DNA from: Burkholderiaceae bacterium
Lineage (GTDB): Bacteria; Pseudomonadota; Gammaproteobacteria; Burkholderiales; Burkholderiaceae
Reading direction: 5' to 3'
NCBI GenBank assembly: GCA_025458735.1
Contig: JALORV010000222.1
Span: forward strand, 1 to 5,305
Length of the DNA stretch: 5,305 nucleotides
The notes under the pieces are model-generated. The model was not told the DNA's origin. It made no database searches and worked only from the letters and a program-made list of their open reading frames with translations. The position numbers were made by a program, and so were the translations under genes. Of the stretch, positions 1-5,223 are shown piece by piece. How positions within the stretch are numbered: position 1 is the stretch's first letter; each line of letters starts with the position of its first letter.

Positions 1-121
1 CGAAGCGTTGACAGGGGTACGTGCAGGCCAGCCATTGAGCCGCGTAAGAAATTCGATCCGGGTGCCGACGCCGTCCGATCTGCGGAAGGCAACACGCACG
101 GGCGCGCCATCGCAAGCGTCC
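1..121 (-). other. 5' exon flank of the intron; possible partial coding segment on the minus strand
   Basis: This stretch lies upstream of the intron's GTGCG start. On the minus strand, the frame whose first full codon is GAC at 120-118 is open to the window edge. It reads in a protein-like way, with pieces such as DACDGAPVRVAFRR and GTRIEFLTRLNGW. I do not recognise a family. It could be the 3' remainder of the gene cut by the intron (1718-3498), but joining the flanks at the best-predicted intron ends (121 to 1718) puts it in the pre-frameshift frame of that gene, not in the frame that looks coding next to the junction. A one-base difference in the intron boundary (3' end at 1716) would join the frames. 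It could also belong to another gene. The plus strand shows no convincing protein here. Confidence 0.35.
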
Positions 122-254
122 GTGCGACCCGGCGTGGTCGTAGACCCTGGCATGCACGCACGCTCCTTGCACGGGAACCGGGAGATCTCCAGTCTGACCG
201 CCGGTGCCAGTTGTGGCCGGCGGCCCGCATCGGGAAGGTGAGGAGCCGACGCCG
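122..254 (+). ncRNA. 5' part of the intron ribozyme, upstream of the RT start
   Basis: This GC-rich non-coding stretch starts with GTGCGACCC and holds local pairings expected of folded RNA. CCGCCGG at 198-204 pairs perfectly with CCGGCGG at 217-223 around a 12-base loop, and GGAGATCTCC at 181-190 is a perfect palindrome. GTGCG at the 5' end can pair with CGCAC near 156-160. It is short for a full set of domains I to III. The remaining parts of those domains are likely carried by the downstream N-terminal codons of the RT frame. I could not place the exon-binding sequences: the last exon bases GCGTCC have no exact complement in this segment. Confidence 0.55.
241..245 (+). promoter_or_regulatory. 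Ribosome binding site deciding the RT start
   Basis: AGGAG ends nine bases before the ATG at 255 (a second ATG follows at 258). It supports 255 as the natural start of the RT and shows that the original N-terminus lies in the frame of 255-473, not at the out-of-frame ATG at 313. Confidence 0.6.
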
Positions 255-1644
255 ATGATGCACGGGCTGGAGAAGTCAGACCTCGCCGTAGTAGCGATGA
301 AGCCTGCGAACAATGCCGGGTCACCGGTGGCGGAGTGGGTGGAGCCAAGGGCGGGGACCAAGGGGAACGCGGACCCGCCACGCACGCGACGGACTCAGAG
401 CCGCGATAGCGTGTCCCAGGGGCTGGAACGCGTACGGCAGGCCGCAAGGCAAAGGAAGAGGCAAGCGTTCACCGTGGCAGGACTACGAGTCGGGCTTGGA
501 GGATCGCCTTCAGGACCTGCACACCCGGGTCCACCGCGGCACGTACCGGGCGCTGCCCGTGCGGCGACGGTTCATCCCGAAGCCGGACGGGCGACAGCGC
601 CCACTCGGCATTGCCGCGCTGGAGGACAAGATCGTCCAGCGTGCAGTCGTCACCGTGCTCAATGCGATCTACGAGGAAGACTTCCTCGGCTTCTCGTACG
701 GGTTCCGGCCCGGGCGAGGGCAGCACGATGCATTGGACGCCTTGTGTGTGGCGATCAAGGGCAGGCGCGTGAACTGGATACTCGACGCCGACATCAAGGG
801 CTTCTTCGACGCGGTGCACCACTCGTGGCTGCTGCGCTTCGTGAGGCACCGCGTTGGCGACGAGCGCATCGCCCGGCTGGTGGGCAAGTGGCTCAAGGCC
901 GGGGTCCTGGAAGACGGGCACTGGAGCGCCAATGAACAGGGGACGCCACAAGGCGCGGTGATCTCACCGCTGCTGGCCAACGTCTACCTGCACTACGTCT
1001 TCGACCTGTGGGCGCAGCAATGGCGGCGGCGCGAAGTCAAGGGCGACATGATCGTGGTGCGCTATGCCGACGATCTGGTCGTGGGCTTCGAGCATGAGGC
1101 CGAGGCGCGCCGATTCTGGGACGCGATGCGAACGAGGTTCGAGCAGTTCTCGCTCGAACTGCACGGGGAAAAGACCCGGCTGCTGGAGTTCGGCCGCTAT
1201 GCGATCGAGCGGCGGCAGCGCAACGGGCAGGGCAAACCGCAGACGTTCAACTTCCTGGGGTTCACGTTCATCTGTGGCCGCTCGCGGCGCGGGGCATTCT
1301 TGCTTCGGCGCCATACGCGACGCGACCGCATGCGTGCCGCCTTACGAGAACTCAAGGACGAGATGCGGCGACGACGCCACGACAGCCTGGCCGAGCAAGG
1401 TCGATGGCTGCGGGCGGTGGTCGCCGGTTACTTCGCGTATCACGCGGTGCCGACCAATGCCCACGCTCTCGGGGCGTACCGGCACCATGTCCTGGACCTG
1501 TGGCGGCGCTCGCTGAAGCGGCGCAGCCAGAAGGACCGCATAACGTGGGCGCGGATGGACCGGCTCGCCGACGAGTGGCTGCCACCACCCCATGTGCTTC
1601 ACCCGTGGCCCGAAGAGCGGATGGCCGTCAGATACCCGAGGTAA
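255..1644 (+). pseudogene. Group II intron reverse transcriptase/maturase, broken by an internal deletion and frameshift
   Basis: An intact homologue reverse-transcribes intron RNA and, as maturase, helps it splice. The N-terminus, starting MMHGLEKSDLAVVAMKPANN at 255, runs 73 codons to the ACC at 471-473 and includes the QSRDSVSQGLERVRQAARQ stretch typical of this lineage. The rest resumes in the +1 frame at TGG (475-477) and is open for 389 codons to the TAA at 1642-1644. This second part holds the RT core: FIPKPDGRQRPLGI, the FSYGFRPGRGQHDAL block, the GTPQGAVISPLLAN block, the catalytic YADD (1063-1074) and FNFLGFTF. The C-terminus resembles maturase domain X (AVVAGYFAYHAVPTN, then LADEWLPPPHVLHPWP). 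There is no HNH endonuclease. In intact relatives about 30 residues of RT0/RT1, ending in a segment like APGVDGVT before the W, lie between the two parts; here they are absent and the frame is shifted. An open frame also begins at the ATG at 313, but its residues before W475 are out-of-frame and unlike the family, so I do not take it as the true product. Loss of RT activity is inferred. Confidence 0.85.
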
Positions 1645-1717
1645 GAGCCGTATGCCTTAATTGGGCACGTACGGATCTGTGCGGGGGGTGCCGGGTAACC
1701 GGCATCCCTACCGCGAT
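1645..1717 (+). ncRNA. Group II intron domains V and VI and 3' splice site
   Basis: Domain V occupies about 1645-1678. GAGCCGTATG pairs with CACGTACGGATC, enclosing a TTAATT-type tip between CC and GG. The catalytic triad AGC is at 1646-1648. Domain VI follows at about 1682-1712: GGGGGGTGCCGG, a GTAA loop, then CCGGCATCCCTACC, with A1710 left unpaired as the expected lariat branch point. The intron ends at AT (1716-1717), seven bases beyond A1710, the normal spacing. Domain V starts immediately after the RT stop codon. Nothing in these domains looks damaged, so the RNA could still be spliced if a maturase is supplied from elsewhere (inference). Confidence 0.9.
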
Positions 1718-3498
1718 CGCCAACAAACGGCGGGCTGCTGCCGTCGGCGGCCAGCCGCTGCGCCTCGGCGATCACGCGCTCCAGCATGTCGACCTGCCCC
1801 TGGTCGTAGAAGAAGCAGCAGGCAGCCGGCTTCCTCGAAGCCATAGCGCGAGTTGCCATGGGACCAGTCGGGCAGGCTTTGCGCGTGCGCCATCACCGCG
1901 GCCAGGGCGGCCAGCGTCTGCGTGCGGTCCAGCAGGAGGTCGAAGTGCTGGACCAGACTGGCCTCGGCCGCCTGGGCGTGATCCTCGAAGCGGTCCTTGC
2001 GCTCCACTGAGAAGCTCAGATCCCGCGGATCGATGCCCAGGTGCTCCAGAGACCCCGGCTTCAGGGCCACCACCGCGGGCCAGCCGTGCCCGGGGTTCCT
2101 GGGCGGCGCCCAGGGCGCGAGGAACTGGCGCAGGTATGCACTGACCGCCGGGCAGTCGAACGCCATGGGCCCGAAGGCGACCGCCGCCTTGGTAGCGTTG
2201 CTGAAGTCGAAGCGCAGGGTCTGCCCGACGTCCGCTCCGACACGCCTCAGGACGAAGCGGCGGGGCTCTTCTTCCCGCGCCGCGAAGCCACGCGCCTCGG
2301 CCAAGGCGCACAAGCGCGGCCACAACTGCTCGACCATGACCTGCGGCGGCAGCCGGTCATCGGGCTGCGGCAGCCGGCGCGGCGGGATGGCGGACGGCCG
2401 CCACTGCCCCCGCCAGGCCGGCAAGGCGGCCAGCCGTTCGGCGCAGGTTCTCAAGACGCCCGGGTGGTGATTGGGGTGCGGTGCGGAGCGGGCCAGCTCG
2501 GCCTCCAGCGCGGCCTGCACGTCGACCTGTCCGGTCCAGTGCACCAGTGCCAGCGCCAGGCGGTCGATGATTGGGTAGGCGGGCCAGTCCTGGGGTGCCA
2601 GGCAGCAGCGCACGATGCCCGGCACATCGCGGCAGGCGTCCAGCAGGGGCAGATAGGCGGACTGCACGAAGCCGAGCAGCACGGGCAGCAGCGCTTCCAC
2701 CTCCGCGCCGGTGTGACGTGTCAGGTTGCAGAACACGAGATGAGGCCCCCAGTTGGGGGTCTGCAGAGCCATCCCGTGCGGCGCGAGCGCGTCATGGCTG
2801 TGCGCCTGGCAGCGCAGTTCGTCCATCCGGACCGTCCGGTACAGCGCATGCGGCAGTTCGGGCTCCAGGCTCGCCGAGGGCACCAGCACGATGCTGTCGT
2901 GTGGCGCCGTGAGGGTCAGGTGGATGTGCTGCAGCCCCGCCTCGGTGGCACGTGTGAAGCGCAGGCTGTGCTGCACGTCGAAGGCGCCGAAACCGGCGCG
3001 CGCCAGCGCCGGGCCCAGCACCTCACGCAGGCGCCCGCGCACCCAGGCGGTGGTCAGCGGTGATGGCGCGGCACCCGCCGCAGGCATCGATGCAACGGGC
3101 GTGGCGCGCGGGCGCAGGGGCCGGCGGCCCTCAACGGTCAGCGCCCATCCCCCCGGCAGGTAGCACCGGCCAGCCTGCTCGTCGTAGACGCACAGGCCCA
3201 TCGGCAGCGCCAGGCCCACCAGCGCCGGGAGCAGCTGCGTCTGGCCGCCGTCGTACAGGCCCAGGCTGTAGACCGCCGTGCCACCGGTTTCGCCATCGGG
3301 CACCGACTCCAGCCACAGCGGCTGTCCATCGACCGTGCCGCCCACCTCCACCGGGAATCGCTTGATCAGCGCCTGCGCCAGCGCGAGGAACTTCGCGTTC
3401 GGCGCCGCCGCCGTGGCGGACAGGCGCCCGTGCAGCGCCGTGGCCTCCTCCAGCGTGGCCGCGCCCGGATGCTCGAACAGGTGCACGACATAACTCAT
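1718..3498 (-). pseudogene. Unrecognised large protein with two diverged copies of a ~200-residue unit; frameshifted and cut by the intron
   Basis: I do not recognise a named function. The start is the ATG at 3498-3496, overlapping the stop of the upstream gene as ATGA, so translation is probably coupled; no Shine-Dalgarno is visible. Residues 1-125 (MSYVVHLFEHP..., AVYSLGLYD, CVYDEQAGRCYLPGG) form an alpha/beta domain resembling N-termini of hypothetical proteins found near polymorphic-toxin loci (a recollection, weak). A proline/alanine linker follows. Residues about 150-337 and 386 onward are two similar units: LREVLGPALARAGFG...LRFTR matches LWPRLCALAEARGFA...RRFVLRR, and LALALVHWTGQVDVQAALEAELA matches GCLLFFYDQGQVDMLERVIA. 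They faintly recall DUF4304-type domains. The frame breaks near 1813-1818, where removing one base restores LLFFYDQGQVDM. Without that correction the tail becomes an arginine-rich, unnatural sequence. The restored protein reaches residue 593 at the intron boundary (1718), where the intron interrupts it, so the true C-terminus is lost or lies at 1-121. No signal peptide or membrane segment is seen, so the product was probably cytoplasmic. Confidence 0.7.
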
Positions 3499-3779
3499 GG
3501 CGCGGGCGCCCGGGGGTCTCGGGGCGGCACCGGCGGCCTTGCCGCGGCGTCGTCGGCCTGGCGCTGGCGTGCCCGGCGCCGGCCGACGAGCGCCCCGGCC
3601 AGGACGACCATCAGGACGCCGCCGGCCACGAGCAGGTGGCCCGCGCCGAGCCGCCGCCTGCGCCCGCCGAACCGCAGCGGCAGCACCGGCGGCGGCGCGG
3701 TGGCGGCCACCGGCACGACCGCGGCCGACGCCGCGAACGGCATCAGCATCTTCCGGCGCGGCAAGGGTGACGGGCTCAT
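3495..3779 (-). CDS. Small single-pass membrane protein, function unknown
   Basis: This predicted 94-residue protein starts MSPSPLPRRKMLMP. I chose this ATG (3779-3777) because GGAG (complement of 3789-3792) sits nine bases upstream, and because the longer open frame above it, to 4082, has arginine/proline-rich residues unlike a protein. Residues 11-28 are a mildly hydrophobic Ala/Val-rich stretch. Residues 46-66 (GAGHLLVAGGVLMVVLAGAL) are a clear transmembrane segment flanked by RRRR before and RRRARQR after. The tail is short and proline-rich. The stop overlaps the start of the large downstream gene by four bases, so the two are one operon and their products may act together, one in the membrane and one in the cytoplasm (inference). 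I do not recognise the family. The low-complexity composition makes it possible, though less likely, that this is an artefact of high GC. Confidence 0.6.
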   Translation of the reverse strand: MSPSPLPRRKMLMPFAASAAVVPVAATAPPPVLPLRFGGRRRRLGAGHLLVAGGVLMVVLAGALVGRRRARQRQADDAAARPPVPPRDPRAPAP

Positions 3780-3788
3780 GGTCGGTGT

Positions 3789-3792
3789 CTCC
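3789..3792 (-). promoter_or_regulatory. Ribosome binding site for the small membrane protein
   Basis: On the minus strand GGAG lies nine bases before the ATG at 3779. It is the main evidence for that start over the longer open frame reaching 4082. Confidence 0.5.
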
Positions 3793-3859
3793 GCGGGGCG
3801 GGCGCCCGGCCCGGACTGTAGGGCCTCGGGCGCCGCCGCAGGGCGTCTCGGCAGCAGTC

Positions 3860-3877
3860 TGGGCGCCGGGGCGCCCA
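3860..3877. repeat. 18-bp palindrome
   Basis: TGGGCGCCGGGGCGCCCA: two perfect 8-base arms around GG. It lies about 80 bases upstream of the small membrane protein start on the minus strand, where it could be an operator or an RNA hairpin in a leader. I see no convincing -35/-10 pair around it. In DNA this GC-rich, chance palindromes are common, so a role is only a possibility. Confidence 0.45.
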
Positions 3878-3950
3878 CCATGTCACGCCAAGCGGCCCCG
3901 TCCGCCCATCGCCATCGCGGGTATGGCCCCGGTGGGGATTCGCGGTCCGA

Positions 3951-3998
3951 GCCGGGGGGGCACGGCCCCCGGCGGCCGGCCGCCGGCAGCCGGCCGCC
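3951..3998. repeat. Two overlapping GC-only inverted repeats
   Basis: The first hairpin pairs GCCGGGGG (3951-3958) with CCCCCGGC (3966-3973). The second pairs GGCGGCCGGC (3971-3980) with GCCGGCCGCC (3989-3998) around an 8-base loop. They share 3971-3973, so they exclude one another in full form. They sit just after the protein-like part of the FMN-reductase remnant on the minus strand, where a terminator would be expected, but no T-run follows on either strand. Confidence 0.5.
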
Positions 3999-4129
3999 AC
4001 CATGCGCCGCAGGGTGCCGATCCAGGCCTGCAGCGCCACCATCTGTGCACCGACGAAGGTGCGTGCCGGCTCGTCCGTGCAACGGCCGTCGGCGCCGAAC
4101 TTCTCAGCCGCGCCCGGGGGACCCGTCAC

Positions 4130-4440
4130 GCCGCGCTCAGGTCGTCAGGCCGGTAGCCACCGGTTCTGGGCCACTCGGCGGCACTCTTTACGCGCCACCG
4201 CTGCGTTCACAAAGCGAGTGTTCGGCGCTGCCCGTCTGGCTGGCGCAGGACGTGTCACCGCTTCGACTTCGGCCGCACTCACCAAAGCGACCCGGTGCTG
4301 ACCGACGACCACGCGACTTCGGCGCCAAGAAGCGGTCCCTTGGTCCGCGCCCACGCCTGAGTGGGTCGAATCGAGGTCCTGCCTCCAGCCCACACCACTG
4401 CCTATCGCCCGAGACACGTTAGCTTCCCTCACCGCCGCGA
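4130..4440. other. Stretch without a supportable gene
   Basis: Open frames exist on both strands, including one on the minus strand from 4480 to 4145, but their residues show no domain, no sensible hydrophobic core pattern and no ribosome binding site. Short direct repeats occur: CGACTTCGGC at 4264-4273 and 4314-4323, and CAC(C)AAAGCGA near 4208-4216 and 4280-4290. They are too short to define an element. This is probably degenerate intergenic DNA plus the leader upstream of the toxin-antitoxin promoter. Confidence 0.5.
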
Positions 4441-4450
4441 GCGGGTGCCT

Positions 4451-4456
4451 TACAAT
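4451..4456 (+). promoter_or_regulatory. -10 box of the toxin-antitoxin promoter
   Basis: TACAAT matches the sigma-70 -10 consensus TATAAT at five of six positions. It stands out in GC-rich surroundings, 24 bases before the antitoxin ATG, and would give a very short leader. No good TTGACA-like -35 lies 16 to 18 bases upstream (4427-4433 reads CCTCACC), so an unusual spacing or an activator is possible. Operons of this kind are normally repressed by the antitoxin alone or the antitoxin-toxin complex at this site. Confidence 0.5.
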
Positions 4457-4468
4457 GCGAATTTGAGT

Positions 4469-4474
4469 AAGGAG
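4469..4474 (+). promoter_or_regulatory. Strong Shine-Dalgarno of the antitoxin gene
   Basis: AAGGAG lies six bases before the ATG at 4481. It fixes this start over an upstream in-frame ATG at 4361, and predicts high antitoxin translation relative to the toxin. Confidence 0.75.
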
Positions 4475-4480
4475 CTCCAC

Positions 4481-4702
4481 ATGGCAGAGTCCACCATAAC
4501 CTCAAAGGGTCAGACGACCGTTCCGGCTGACATCCGGGCCCTCGTGCACGCCAAGCCCGGCACGCGTCTGGTCTGGTCGGTGATGCCAGACGGCACCATC
4601 ATCGTCAGAGCCAAGAGCAAGTCCATCCTGGACATGGCTGGAATGCTCAGGGCCCCGAAAGGCAAGCGGGTGAGTGTCGAAGAAATGAATCCCTGGCGTT
4701 GA
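4481..4702 (+). CDS. vapB: VapB-type antitoxin, AbrB/MazE (SpoVT-AbrB) fold
   Basis: The 73-residue protein starts MAESTITSKGQTTVPADIRA, the hallmark N-terminus of AbrB/PrlF/MazE-type swapped-hairpin DNA-binding proteins (STITSKGQTTVP, then IR, then the G-T-R-L-V-W strand). Residues 1-45 form the DNA-binding domain. Residues 46-73 (KSKSILDMAGMLRAPKGKRVSVEEMNPWR) would wrap around and inhibit the PIN toxin encoded next. The known role is to neutralise the toxin and repress the shared promoter as a dimer. Length is normal for the family and nothing looks damaged. It is separated from the toxin by seven bases, and its stop codon overlaps the toxin's ribosome binding site. Confidence 0.9.
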   Translation: MAESTITSKGQTTVPADIRALVHAKPGTRLVWSVMPDGTIIVRAKSKSILDMAGMLRAPKGKRVSVEEMNPWR

Positions 4703-4709
4703 GGGCTGC

Positions 4710-5111
4710 ATGCCAGCACTCGACACGAACGTGCTGGTTCGCTACGTCGTTCAAGACGACAGCGGACAGCTCGCCGCTGCCAGGCGCCTGATCGAGCGCT
4801 GCGTCGGCGCAGGCCATTCGCTATTCGTTCCGGTGACCGTGAGCCTCGAACTAGAATGGGTGCTGCGCGCCAACTTCGGATACGTCAAGGACGACGTGCT
4901 GCAGGTGCTCTCGAACCTGTTCTCGGCGGCGGAGCTGGTCTTCGAGTCCGAACGAGCCTTGGAAGTCGCTCTGCAACTCTACCGCGAGGGAACGGCGGAC
5001 TTCGCCGACTGCCTGCACATCGCATTGGCGACAGAGGCCGGCGAGCAGCCGCTGTGGACATTCGACAAGAGCGCTGCGCTGTGGACATTCGACAAGAGCG
5101 CTGGGGACTAA
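4710..5111 (+). CDS. vapC: VapC-type toxin, PIN-domain ribonuclease
   Basis: The 133-residue protein starts MPALDTNVLVRYVVQDD. PIN-domain toxins are Mg-dependent endoribonucleases that cleave tRNA, rRNA or mRNA to halt growth; the target here cannot be told. The acidic site is present: D5 in the LDTNVLVRY strand, E47 in SLELEWVLR, D97 and/or D100 in GTADFADCLHIAL, and D119 in LWTFDK. The start ATG at 4710 follows GAGGG (4701-4705) by four bases. The weak, closely spaced site and the overlap with the antitoxin stop suggest coupled, lower expression. The C-terminus is odd: a nine-residue block LWTFDKSAA is directly repeated as LWTFDKSAG, then GD and stop, where relatives usually continue from TFDKxAAKLPG for a further few residues. 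Whether the altered tail, with a second D at 128, leaves the enzyme active cannot be judged from sequence. Confidence 0.88.
   Translation: MPALDTNVLVRYVVQDDSGQLAAARRLIERCVGAGHSLFVPVTVSLELEWVLRANFGYVKDDVLQVLSNLFSAAELVFESERALEVALQLYREGTADFADCLHIALATEAGEQPLWTFDKSAALWTFDKSAGD
5050..5103 (+). repeat. Perfect 27-bp tandem duplication at the 3' end of vapC
   Basis: Two identical, adjacent 27-base copies occupy 5050-5076 and 5077-5103. Each begins CGCTGTGGACATTCG and ends AGAGCGCTG. The length is nine codons, so the frame is kept. No mismatch separates the copies, which implies a recent slippage or duplication event, or an assembly artefact. Confidence 0.95.
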
Positions 5112-5223
5112 ACCGCTCGCGCGGTAAGCGCTCCGGCGAGAGTGGTGGCGGTCCGCCGTGCCGCCGGTTCTGCGATGTTGGTGATCGAGGCAATCCGCCT
5201 CGTTCGCTGACAGGAGCAGGATC
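5112..5223. other. vapC-integrase intergenic region with two small hairpins
   Basis: ACCGC-TCGC-GCGGT (5112-5125) starts directly after the vapC stop, and CGAGGC-AATCC-GCCTCG (5186-5202) lies 22 bases before the integrase ATG. Neither is followed by a T-run. The first might weakly terminate the toxin-antitoxin transcript. The second, next to a recombinase start, might be a regulatory or recombination site. I see no clear promoter for the integrase. Confidence 0.35.
5212..5216 (+). promoter_or_regulatory. Ribosome binding site of the integrase gene
   Basis: AGGAG lies seven bases before the ATG at 5224, an optimal spacing that supports this start. Confidence 0.6.

Larger units (their letters stand above)
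122..1717 (+). mobile_element. Group II intron (retroelement) with a degenerate reverse transcriptase ORF
   Basis: The element begins GTGCGACCC, matching the GTGYG 5' consensus, and ends ...CCGCGAT, matching the AY 3' consensus, seven bases after the predicted branch-point A at 1710. Between these ends lie a structured 5' region, an RT/maturase reading frame, and domains V and VI. The RT has no visible HNH endonuclease domain after the maturase region, as in the endonuclease-lacking bacterial intron lineages; such introns commonly use single-stranded DNA at replication forks as target (family knowledge). The intron is inserted in antisense to the minus-strand gene at 1718-3498, so splicing of intron RNA could not repair that gene's mRNA. 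Only 133 bases precede the RT start, so the N-terminal codons probably overlap ribozyme structure. The RT carries an internal deletion and frameshift, so the element has probably lost autonomous mobility. The 3' end is well supported; the 5' end rests on the consensus and could be off by a base or two. Confidence 0.85.
3776..4129 (-). pseudogene. Remnant resembling the C-terminus of an NAD(P)H-dependent FMN reductase
   Basis: In this frame a TGA (4147-4145) is soon followed by an open stretch, and only roughly the first 50 residues look like real protein: AEKFGADGRCTDEPARTF, then VGAQMVALQAWIGTLRRM. This pattern (K-F-x-A-D-G-R-x-T-D-E followed by an amphipathic helix with a W) resembles the last helix of NADPH-dependent FMN reductase/quinone reductase flavoproteins. 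After about position 3985 the frame becomes arginine- and proline-rich and overlaps GC-rich inverted repeats, so the natural stop has probably been lost. The flavin-binding N-terminal domain (the GSLRxxS phosphate loop) is not present upstream in any frame, so this is a fragment, not a working gene. The family call is from memory of the motif and could be chance resemblance. Confidence 0.35.

Noticed and set aside
313..474. ATG at 313 as the natural start of the RT
   Set aside because: The residues between 313 and 474 in that frame do not resemble the family, there is no ribosome binding site, and the true N-terminal motifs lie in the 255 frame.
204..935. Long plus-strand open frame overlapping the RT
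   Set aside because: Only its part from 255 to about 473 is genuine RT N-terminus. After 474 it is an out-of-frame, Ala/Arg/Pro-rich reading of the RT body.
2041..3063. 340-residue plus-strand open frame
   Set aside because: It is antisense to the duplicated-domain gene and its sequence is the low-complexity, Gln/Arg/Gly-rich pattern of a GC-rich shadow frame.
3815..3820. TACAGT (minus strand) as a -10 box for the small membrane protein operon
   Set aside because: No acceptable -35 lies at the right spacing (CCCTGC), so it is indistinguishable from chance.
3780..4082. Longer start (4082) for the small membrane protein
   Set aside because: The extra residues are shadow-like, and the GGAG-spaced ATG at 3779 is the better start.
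4204..4323. Short direct repeats as a CRISPR array or iteron set
   Set aside because: Repeats are only about 10 bases, occur twice and are irregularly spaced, with no consistent spacer length.
3430..4422. 330-residue plus-strand open frame
   Set aside because: It is almost entirely Arg, Pro, Ala, Gly and Ser without secondary-structure pattern or ribosome binding site, and it overlaps the operon antisense.
4145..4480. 111-residue minus-strand open frame
   Set aside because: There is no recognisable domain and no ribosome binding site, and it runs antisense across the toxin-antitoxin promoter.
5112..5202. Integron attC or attI site next to the recombinase
   Set aside because: The recombinase start does not resemble IntI, and the hairpins lack the paired R and L core sites of attC. 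The group II intron also lies far away and not at such a site.
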